Assembly (NCBI GenBank): GCA_029204045.2
Contig: CM055075.1
Location: forward strand, 20,208,491-20,272,490
Direction: 5' to 3'
DNA length: 64,000 nucleotides
Origin: Tillandsia leiboldiana
Lineage: Eukaryota > Streptophyta > Magnoliopsida > Poales > Bromeliaceae
The notes under the pieces are model-generated. The model did no database searches. It was not told the DNA's origin and worked only from the letters and a program-made list of their open reading frames with translations. The position numbers and the translations under genes were made by a program. Positions 57,149 to 64,000 of the stretch are shown here, piece after piece (the stretch's first letter is position 1; each line of letters opens with the position of its first letter).

Positions 57149-57943
57149 GCTCGGTTGGAGAAGAACAGGGAGAAGGAGAAATGGTACTCGGTTGGAGGAG
57201 GAAGAAAAGAAGAAGAAGAAGGAGAAGAAAAGGACGGAGAAGAAGAGTTCAATGGACCCGGTCCGTGGCACCCACCAAGAGGGGACCGCCATGTGGCGGT
57301 CCACCCCACAGATGGGCGCGCACCAGGTGCGCGCGCCCACTGCGCCACTCGGGAAGGCGCTGTAAGACCTGGCTTTTTCGTGACCCTTCCCGTTACCCCT
57401 TTTTCTTACGACTGCCCGACTGTGGGACAATTTTTGGTGTTTTTCCGGAAAGTCCGTGGGGGCTCACGGACATTTTTAGGCGGAAGGGCTCGCGAAATGG
57501 AGAACGGGGACGCGATCGGTTTCTGATTCCGACTCCCGGTTCTCCCAGAATAAAATTCTGAAGTTCGGACCCCCCTTAGGCGCCCCGGGATCCGTGCGGA
57601 CGATCGGCACGTTTCTCGGGGTAATTCTAGCCGTCGGATCTGTTCCTAATATTTATTTATTTTTCCTTTGAGGAACCTAGGGTTTTAGGGTTTCCCTCTT
57701 AGGTACCTTCGTTCGGCGGCAAGGGTTTCTCTTTTTTAAGAGACACTACGAGAGGGAAATAGAGAAAAACGGGGACCCAACCTTTTTCCGCTCTTGCTAC
57801 GACCGACGGCGGGTCTTACGGGAGAAGGACGGAGGTTTCTTGCTCGCGGGATCAACCGGGCAACGATAGGACGATCCTCTTCTTCTCTTTTCCGGCGGAT
57901 CGAAGGAGAGTTTTTCCATTAGGTTTTCGTTAGGCGTTTCGAG

Positions 57944-59160
57944 GTGGAGTTTTCGCGGGGAGCGCCGCCGCCGCCGCCGCCGGGCCGGCCGCGGGCGGGG
58001 CGCCGCGCGGCAGGGGCGTCGCGCGGGCACCACCCGCAGGCGAGCACCGCGCGGCGCTTGGCCGCGCGGGGCCGCCCGCAGGTGGGGCGCCCGCGCGGGC
58101 TAGGGCCGCGCGGGGCCGCCACCGCACCGCGGGCAACGCACCCGCGCGGGGCTTGGCCACGCGGGGCCGCCCGCAGGAGGGGCGCCCGCGCGGGCTGGTG
58201 CCGCGCGGGGTCGCCCCGCACCGCGGGCGGCGCGCCCGCGCGTCGCTCGGACACGCGGGGCCGCCCGCAGGAGGGGCGCCCGCGCGGGATGGTGCCGCGC
58301 GGGGTCGCCCCGCACCGCGGGCAGCGCGCCCGCGCGGCGCTCAGCCGCGCGGGGCCGCCCGCAGGAGGGGGGCTCGCGCGGGCTGGTGCCGCACGGGGTC
58401 GCCCCGCACCGCGGGCAGCGCGCCCGCGCGGCGCTCGGCCGCGCGGGGCCGCCTGCAGGAGGGGCGCCAGCGCGGGCTGGTGCCGCGCGGGGTCGCCCCG
58501 CACCGCGGGCAGTGCGCCCGCGCGGCGCTCGGCCGCGCGGGGCCGCCCGCAGGAGGGGCGCCCGCGCGGGGTCGCCCCGCACCGCGGGCAGTGCGCCCGC
58601 GGGCAGTGCGCCCGCGCGGCGCTCGGCCGCGCGGGGCCGCCCGCAGGAGGGGCGCCCGCGCGGGGTCGCCCCGCACCGCGGGCAGCGCACCCGTGCGGCG
58701 CTCGGCCGCGCGGGGCCGCCCGCAGGAGGGGCGCCCGCGCGGGCTGGTGCCGCGCGGGGTCGCCCCGCACCGCGGGCATCGCGCCCGCGCGGCGCTAGGC
58801 CGCGCGGGGCCTCCCGCAGGAGGGGCGCCCGCGCGGGCTGGTGCCGCGCGGGGTCGCCCCGCACCGCGGGCAGCGCGCCCGCGCGGCGCTCGGCCGCGCG
58901 GGGCCGCCCGCAGGAGGGGCGCCCGCGCGGCCTGGTGCCGCGCGGGGTCGTCCCGCACCGCGGGCAGCGCGCCAGCGCGGCGTTCGGCCGCGCGGGGCCG
59001 CCCGCAGGAGGGGCGCCCGCGCGGGCTGGTGCCGCGCGGGGTCGCCCTGCACCGCGGGCAGCGCGCCCGCGCGGCGCTCGGCCGCGCGGGGCCGCCCGCA
59101 GGAGGGTTACCCGCGCGGGTTGGTGCCGCGCGGGGCTGTGCCCAGGCGGAGTGTGCGCCG
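57944..59160 (+). repeat. 94-bp CpG-rich minisatellite in LTR E
   Basis: GCAGGAGGGG recurs at 58173, 58267, 58361, 58455, 58549, 58643, 58722, 58816, 58910, 59004 and 59098: a strict 94-bp period with one 79-bp exception. Units consist almost only of G and C and are dense in CG. Open frames of up to 400 codons exist on both strands and are by-products. Confidence 0.92.
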
Positions 59161-59364
59161 CACGGGCCGGTGCCGTGCGGGGAACTCCGCCGAATGTTGT
59201 TGGGAGTCGGTGTGAGTTTCGGATCCTTAGTCTTGACTTGCCCATGTTCCTTCAGGAGTGCAGGACGTTGTTGGCGACTGATGCACCATCACGGACGTAC
59301 CGAACACCGGACGACACACACAAGGTGGGTAGTTTCGCCAAGGTTAATTGTGTAAGGGCGGACA

Positions 59365-59545
59365 TGAGCAAAGGTGTTTTCTCGTAAGTTAATTCTCATG
59401 AGCAAAGGTGTTTTCTCTTTAAGTTACTCTTCGTGAGCAAAGGTGTTTTCTCGTAAGTTAATTCTCATGAGCAAAGGTGTTTTTCTCTTTAAGTTATTCT
59501 CCGTGAGCAAAGGTGTTTTCCCTTCTAATTATCCTTATGAGCAAT
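59365..59545 (+). repeat. 35-bp minisatellite in LTR E
   Basis: GAGCAAAGGTGTTTTCTC recurs at 59365, 59400, 59435, 59469 and 59505, with a degenerate copy at 59539. Two alternating variants of the spacer (TCGTAAGTTAATTCTCAT and TTTAAGTTACTCTTCGT) indicate growth as a dimer. Confidence 0.88.
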
Positions 59546-59610
59546 GCTGGCCCCGATTTTTTACTTCATTCGATTAATCATTTGAGGCTCAAATTTTGCT
59601 AAACGCACAC

Positions 59611-59678
59611 CAGCGGTTTGGCCACCGCAAGGGTGTGCTTTTCCGGAAAAGTGGTACGTTGACCCGTGTACCCCACGC
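59611..59678 (+). other. Conserved double-hairpin block, LTR E copy
   Basis: GCGGT-TTGGCC-ACCGC is followed by CTTTTCCGGAAAAG, then GACCCGTGTACCCCAC. Confidence 0.72.
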
Positions 59679-60487
59679 GACGGTGGCGTTAGGAATGGGG
59701 GCCCTCACGGGTGGAGGGTGTGAGCGGTGACGCCGAGGTTGGTGCTCGGCGGCCGAGGTAGGTGCTCGGCAGAGAGGGGGGCACCGGGGTAGGGGCCCGG
59801 TGCGGTGTCCGGGGAGGGTGCCCGGTTTATGATTGGTGCAGGTCATGCTCGTTGTTGACGGTGTATGAGGGGTGACGGTTGCTCTGGTTACAGTGGTTTG
59901 CTTTATTATAGCTTTCTTGCTGATTATGTTTATTCTTGTCACTGACTTCCCACTCCCTGACAGGTTCGTCCAGGGGCGAGTGCTAGGGCACCGGTGAGGC
60001 CGCGAGAGTGCTGTTCTGGCTTTTAGTGACTTCAGATACAGTGACTTTCCTTTCCTTTTCTTTTATTACTCATGCTAGCTAGTTGTGGATTGCGACACCC
60101 CCGTGGGGTCGAAGTGGATGTTGCCTTTTCCCTTTTTGAATAAACGAATGATTATTGCATTCTTTCTTACTTGGCCGTTTTAAACAATGAAAAGCAAAGA
60201 AAACCGGTTGCGAAAACTACTTTAAAAATGTGGGTGTCGTGTGGGCACCGAATTTTACAAACCTTGTGGGATTTATGTGTTTGCGAAATGTTTTCACAAA
60301 GATCGGCATTATGTGGATGCCATTTTCAAAACCTTGTGATTATTTATTCTTTCAAAACATCGGCCTCTATGTTCTAAGTGAATATTAGAATATCATGTGA
60401 GTCGTTTGGTTGTATGTGCACGAGACCCCAACTGATGTGGTTAGAGATTGTATGTGCTACGCCTTGTGAGACATTTTGTATGTGAGA

Positions 60488-60546
60488 CGCCGTGCATATA
60501 CAAAGGAGACTCTGCCCGTTTGCAGAGTGAATTTGTGTATGCGGCG
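60488..60546 (+). other. Conserved LTR-end hairpin, LTR E copy
   Basis: GCCGTGCATATACA faces TGTGTATGCGGC around ACTCTGC-CCGTTT-GCAGAGT. A G-T wobble of LTR A is a G-C pair here. Confidence 0.62.
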
Positions 60547-60663
60547 GGTCTGGACACGCACCGGGGAGCGTTGGTTTACAAAAAAAAAAATATATGGCTG
60601 AAACAGGAGCATCGGTGGCTCTTCTTCCGCGCGATTCGAGCCCCGGGGCGTTACAGATTAAGA

Positions 60664-60675
60664 TGGTATCAGAGC
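60664..60675 (+). promoter_or_regulatory. Primer binding site of element E
   Basis: TGGTATCAGAGC, a perfect complement of initiator tRNA-Met, 8 bases after the LTR end. Confidence 0.9.
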
Positions 60676-60924
60676 GGTAAACTTTAACCACAACAGTCGG
60701 GGCCTAACATCCACGGGGCGCAATACTCTGGCTACTGAGTAATAAAGTGAACACGGGATAAATAAATAGAACACGAGTGTGCGTGGGGGAGGGTAGAGAT
60801 TAAGTAGAACCCTTTGGGAGCCAGGTTACCTTGTCAGTTTAAGTCTCTATGTTTTGTGACGATCGGTATGCTTTCATTATGTACGCAGATAGCAGTCCGA
60901 CTCAGTGAGCAACGACCGACGGAA

Positions 60925-61852
60925 ATGGACGCCGCAGCCGGAGCGAACCGCTTGCTGCGCAACCAGCTGCGCGATGTGGCAGGGCAGCTGCTGACTCTCA
61001 CGGAGCGTCTGTGCATGCTGACGCGGGAGCTTGAGAGCGTCGACCACTTCCAGCACGGCACATGGGACGGTACCCCTCGCGGGATGCCACCAGCGGGTTT
61101 TCCCACCTATCATGATGTGGTCAATTTGGCCATGCGTGCGGAGCAAGAGTACGCCCGGCAGGGGTGCCCCTACCCTGACCCGGCGGAGGACCCCTATCTG
61201 ACGAGCCGGGCGACCAAACGCCCGAAGGTAGGACCGAAGTCTGGACCAACGAAGAAGGAGGGGCCTGACCCATTGAAGCCGTGCATCATTTGTGGCGGTG
61301 CACATCGAATGATAGGCTGCCCCTGGCGGGATGATCACTGTTTCCGGTGTGGTAAACCGGGTCACACGCGTTACACGTGCCCCCAGAAGCCAGCCGTCAC
61401 TAGGCCCCCGGCGCCGGGACCTGTCGAAGCAGAGAAAGCCGCCACCCCCCGCCCTGCAGGGGAGCCCCAATCCAAGAAACCGGGCGAACCAACGCCCGGA
61501 GAAAGCAAGGAAGGGTGGGCAGGTGCCAACAGGAACCCCGGAATCGCTGCAAGGGCCCTGCGTCATCTGCGGAAAGGCGCATTGAGTGACAAACTGCCTT
61601 TGGAGGTACTCCCACTGCAATGGTTGCGGCAAACCATATCACACCCACACTTCGTGTCCTCAAGAACAGGCCGCTACAGCCGCAACGCCACAACCGGAAG
61701 GACAAGAGGATACCGCAGCCCCCGACCCACTGAGGGACCAGCCCGACGGCTCGCGGTCGGCGGACTCGTACGATACCAGGACCCTGCCTTACCACGCAGT
61801 GCGGCGCTGGCCCAGGGGTTGTGGGCGGACTACCCCAGCCGCCCCAGCAGAT
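60925..61852 (+). pseudogene. Gag of element E, core deleted, zinc-knuckle region duplicated
   Basis: The start is taken at ATG 60925 (MDAAAGANRLLRNQ), after an acceptor-like GTACGCAG at 60881-60888. A coiled-coil N-terminus runs directly into FPTYHDVVNLAMRAEQEYAR, which belongs to the end of the Gag core, so most of the core is missing. Two knuckles follow: CIICGGAHRMIGC and CFRCGKPGHTRYTC. About 250 bp later a second pair is readable in another frame: CVICGKAH, stop (61583), then VTNC and CNGCGKPYHTHTSC. The frame of the first pair runs on to 61852 over this duplicate without meaning. Confidence 0.78.
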
Positions 61853-62445
61853 GACGTAACGTCCCGGACTGAGTGACGACAGGTAATCTTTAAACCACCT
61901 TTTTTTTTGTTTTCCAGTTGGGGGCACCCGTCGAACCAGAGTAACCCGTCCCTGCCTGACCCCGTCTAACCCCCCCCCCCCCCCCAGGTCTTTTGGGATA
62001 TACCATCCTTCTAGTTGATTGTGTGCTTTGGTTATATCTCGTCATTAGTATTAGCTTCGTTGTTTTCCCTTTTTCTTTTCCCCGGGACATCTTGGGAGGG
62101 GCGAGCACCTTTGAAAGGGTTGTGGGGACTCACCGTTGGTGTAGTCCTCAGATTTTTTTTTTTTTTTTTTTTTTTGGGGGGGGGGTTCCTTTCTTTTTCT
62201 TCCGTCCGAAACCAACCGAATTAGGCCTGGATTTATTTAGGCGCGCGTTCTTTTGTTTCCTTCCTACTTATGGACAATGCACTTAGTAGCGAAAAGTAAA
62301 GGGCTGAAGGCACCGTCTGGGTGCACGGCCGACCTACTGGTACGGGAACAGGATGGGGGATTGCGCCCGTGCGGCGACTAGCCGGAATTAGACGAAAACC
62401 CTGTAAAGAGCGGGTACCCCCCCCCCCCCCCCCCCCCCCCCTGAA
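61853..62445 (+). other. Unassigned interior of element E with homopolymer runs
   Basis: No protein motif is readable. It contains C16 (61970-61985), T23 followed by G10 (62153-62185) and C26 (62417-62442). It stands where protease and reverse transcriptase should be, so it is probably a scrambled or replaced pol segment. Confidence 0.5.
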
Positions 62446-62890
62446 CCGCTCGACCCGGAAAGGGGTCAAGCTCTTTTGGACGGCCCAATGCCGGGAAAGT
62501 TTGGAGAGCTGGAGAAACGGTTAACGAGAGCACCCGCGTTTGCCTTACCAACACCCGGGAAGACGTCGAGGTATACCGCGATGCATCGTGAACAGGACCG
62601 GAAGGAGTACTGAAACAACAAGGAAGAGCCGTAGCCTATGCGTCAAGGCAACTCAAGGACTGCAATTAGAACTACCCGGCACACGACCTGGAGCTTGCCG
62701 CAGTCGTCGTCACCCTGAGACTGAGGAAGCACTATCTCTCCGGTGCCCACTGTAACGTATTCTCGGACCACCAAAGCCTTAAGCGTCTTTCCACCCAGAA
62801 GGAGCTGAACCAACGGCGAAGACGGAGGTTAGAATTACCGAAGGGTTACGACCTGGACACGCGACCGACTGACCCATGTATACATCGGTA
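62446..62890 (+). pseudogene. RT connection and RNase H remnant of element E
   Basis: NRSTRKGVKLFWTAQCRESL (62446 onward) matches the connection between RT and RNase H of plant gypsy Pol. From 62607, VLKQQGRAVAYASRQLKDCN, a TAG stop, then NYPAHDLELAAVV and FSDHQSLK mark RNase H in another frame, ending near 62880. At least one stop and one or more frameshifts are present. The RT fingers, palm and YVDD motif upstream are absent. Confidence 0.78.
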
Positions 62891-62959
62891 AGTGGGGAGG
62901 CTACACGGGACGCCGACACCGACTACTTCGGGCCGAGGCACAAGGTTCGTCCGGACTTT

Positions 62960-63408
62960 TAGCAGAGTCTACGACGAGCTCTGGGGGCCAAGTTACACTT
63001 CAGCTCAGCCTTTCACCCCCAGACGGATGGGCAATCCGAGCGGGTGATTCAGATACCCGAGGACATGCTTCGAGCGTGCGTACTAGATTTGGGAGACGGA
63101 TGGTCGCGCTACCTACCCCTTGCAGAGTCCGCTTATAACAACAGCTACCAAGCGAGCATCCAGATGGCGCCGTACGAAGCATTATACGGCAGACGCTGTA
63201 GATCCCCGATATGTTGGGACGATCAGGGGTGAAACGGTTCGGGTTGAGAGACAAGTTGAGCCCACGGTACGTAGGACCTTTCGAGATTCTGGAGTGCGTC
63301 GGCCCCGTGGCCCATCGCCTCGCCCTACCACCGAATCTCGACCAAGTTCTTGTCGTGTCCGCGCATCCATGCTTCGGAGGTATCCCCCAATCCGTCGCGA
63401 GTACTTGA
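62960..63408 (+). pseudogene. Integrase C-terminal half of element E
   Basis: KLHFSSAFHPQTDGQSERVI, including the catalytic Glu, and AYNNSYQASIQMAPYEALYG mark the end of the catalytic core; TGA ends the frame at 63232. In the next frame DKLSPRYVGPFEILE and GPVAHRLALPP mark the C-terminal DNA-binding domain, ending at 63408. The zinc domain and the first two catalytic Asp residues are missing. Confidence 0.82.
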
Positions 63409-63479
63409 CGTCTCTGCAATCGAGTTCAAAGAAAACCTGAACTGCGAGGAAGAGCCGGTGCGGACACTAGCGCGGGAGG

Positions 63480-63653
63480 ACTGAAAAGCTACGAAGTCGG
63501 ACATTTCCCTACGTAAAGGTGCTTTGGAGCAATCAGGAAGAGCGTGAGACAACTTGGGAACCCGAATCAAAGATGAGGGAGTGCTACCCGGACCCCTTCG
63601 CCGCAGGCGGGAGTTAAGTTTCGGGGACGAAACTTGTTTTTATTGGTGAGTGG
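63480..63653 (+). pseudogene. Chromodomain-like tail, pre-PPT hairpin and PPT of element E
   Basis: YVKVLWSNQEERETTWEPES and KMRECYPD end the polyprotein near 63616, as in element B. AAGTTTCG-GGGA-CGAAACTT at 63616-63635 forms a perfect 8-bp stem, then TTTTATTGGTGAGTGG leads to the 3' LTR. The polypurine tract is poorer in A/G than usual. Confidence 0.7.
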
Positions 63654-64000
63654 TGTAAGACCTGGCTTTTCCGTGACCCTTCCCGTTACCCCTTTTTCTT
63701 ACGACTGCCCGACTGTGGGACAATTTTTAGTGTTTTTCCGGAAAGTCCGTCGGGGCTCGCGGACATTTTTAGGCGGAAGGGCTCGCGAAATGGAGAACGG
63801 GGACGCGATCGGTTTCACATTCCGACTCCCGGTTCTCCCAGAATAAAATTATGAAGTTCGGACCCCCCTTAGGCGCCCCGGGATCCGTGCGGACGATCGG
63901 CACGTTTCTCGGGGTAATTCTAGTCGCCGGATCTGTTCCTAATATTTATTTATTTTTCCTTTAAGGAACCTAGGGTTTTAGGGTTTCCCTCTTAGGTACC
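63654..64000 (+). repeat. 3' LTR of element E, first 347 bp
   Basis: Matches 57361-57707 with about ten substitutions by eye and no obvious gaps. The rest lies outside the window. Confidence 0.9.

Larger units (their letters stand above)
19148..57360 (-). mobile_element. Element C: tandem LTR-INT array, minus strand, with nested insertions
   Basis: From right to left in the sense direction the order is LTR C3 (42667-42874 plus 53958-57360 and beyond), INT2 (40430-42666), LTR C2 (36255-40429), INT1 (34049-36254), LTR C1 (19577-22252 plus 32580-34048), a partial INT (about 19198-19576) and a 50-bp LTR stub (19148-19197). Each full LTR is about 4.15 kb and each full INT about 2.2 kb and non-coding. 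The three primer sites all point the same way. Such shared-LTR arrays arise by recombination between LTRs of identical elements. Elements D, E and the LARD are inserted in it. Confidence 0.82.
53958..57360 (-). mobile_element. LTR C3, right piece
   Basis: It continues the C3 LTR after element D and closely resembles C1. It carries a G14 tract (54192-54205), the third hairpin array, the minisatellite and the CT microsatellite (57114-57144). Element E cuts it at 57360; the remaining 0.6 kb should lie beyond the window. Confidence 0.85.
57361..60655 (+). repeat. 5' LTR of element E (3,295 bp)
   Basis: It holds the 94-bp GC-rich minisatellite, a donor-like ACAAG/GTGGGT at 59325, 35-bp repeats, the double hairpin, a GTCAC...CTGAC block at 59938-59964, GGTGTC/GGCACC (60233-60249) and GGCAT/ATGCC (60305-60321) hairpins and the LTR-end hairpin, followed by an A10 run. 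No strong TATA box is seen; AATATTTATTTATTTT near 57650 is the only AT-rich candidate. Confidence 0.88.
57361..64000 (+). mobile_element. Element E: Ty3/gypsy chromovirus-type retrotransposon, RT deleted, 3' end outside window
   Basis: 5' LTR 57361-60655 (TGTAAGACC...GGGGCGTTACA), primer site at 60664, gag at 60925, RNase H and integrase remnants, chromodomain-like tail, polypurine tract and the start of the 3' LTR at 63654. It is inserted in LTR C3 (C1 is continuous at 33430/33431). The first 347 bp of the two LTRs differ at about ten positions by eye, so it is older than the LARD. The LTR is 3.3 kb, half of the visible element. Confidence 0.9.

Noticed and set aside
56824..57561. 245-codon frame spanning the LTR C3/element E border
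   Set aside because: It crosses an insertion boundary and a CT microsatellite; the reading has no domain.
58100..59355. Open frames of about 380-400 codons on both strands
   Set aside because: Produced by the 94-bp GC-rich minisatellite of LTR E; no stop codons can occur in nearly A/T-free sequence.
59365..59545. CRISPR-like 35-bp repeats
   Set aside because: There are no unique spacers; it is an ordinary dimeric minisatellite.
60664..60675. tRNA-like sequences at the TGGTATCAGAGC sites
   Set aside because: Only the 12-base complement to the tRNA 3' end is present; these are primer sites, not tRNA genes.
61990..62286. Small frame with hydrophobic stretches near the T23-G10 run
   Set aside because: It depends on the homopolymer length, lacks a domain and lies where pol was lost.

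Overview
The window reads as repeat-dense nuclear DNA of a seed plant, probably an angiosperm with a large genome. The evidence is wall-to-wall nested LTR retrotransposons. They have plant-type primer sites complementary to initiator tRNA-Met, plant chromovirus-type Ty3/gypsy gag, pol and chromodomain remnants, and one Ty1/copia element. I see no host gene, tRNA, rRNA or CRISPR array. I cannot name the species. A run of exactly 100 N at 32836-32935 marks a scaffold gap.

Layout. 1-6482 is the 3' part of a gypsy element (B), with a solo LTR of the same kind (A, 73-2748, target duplication CCAAT) inserted in its gag. 6483-9283 holds three degraded LTR pieces. 9284-15157 is a Ty1/copia element with its own promoter LTR. 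It has five premature stops and one frameshift, and is cut off after reverse transcriptase. 15158-19147 is a truncated plus-strand LTR (F). Inside F lies a minus-strand tandem array (C) of the form LTR-INT-LTR-INT-LTR-INT'-LTR', from 19148 to beyond the window. Three younger elements sit in this array: a 10.3 kb LARD-like element with no coding capacity (22253-32574, duplication TGCAT); an 11.1 kb gag-only TR-GAG-like element D (42875-53952, duplication ATACC); and a gypsy element E with a 3.3 kb LTR (57361 to beyond 64000).

How the parts relate. The gypsy-type units share the primer site, the LTR end (GGGGCGTGACA or close variants) and a stem-loop just before the polypurine tract, yet most lack pol. 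This suggests non-autonomous families served in trans by chromovirus relatives. The LTRs are unusually long (2.7-4.6 kb) and carry GC-rich minisatellites, consensus-like splice donors and ordered short inverted repeats.

Most interesting signal. In diverged LTR lineages the same short hairpins recur in the same order, and their stems change on both sides together: GCGGT/ACCGC, GCGGA/TCCGC, GCGGG/CCCGC; TTTTCCGGAAAA versus TTTACCGGTAAA; GTGCC/GGCAC versus AGCGCC/GGCGCT. The C-family LTR carries a run of about 25 different hairpins within 1.3 kb, including three related modules with outer stems CTTATC/GATAAG, CTTGTC/GACAAG and CTCGTC/GACGAG. This looks like compensatory change in a structured LTR RNA that I do not recognise. 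It needs a covariation test. All identities are by-eye readings; no alignment or database search was run.
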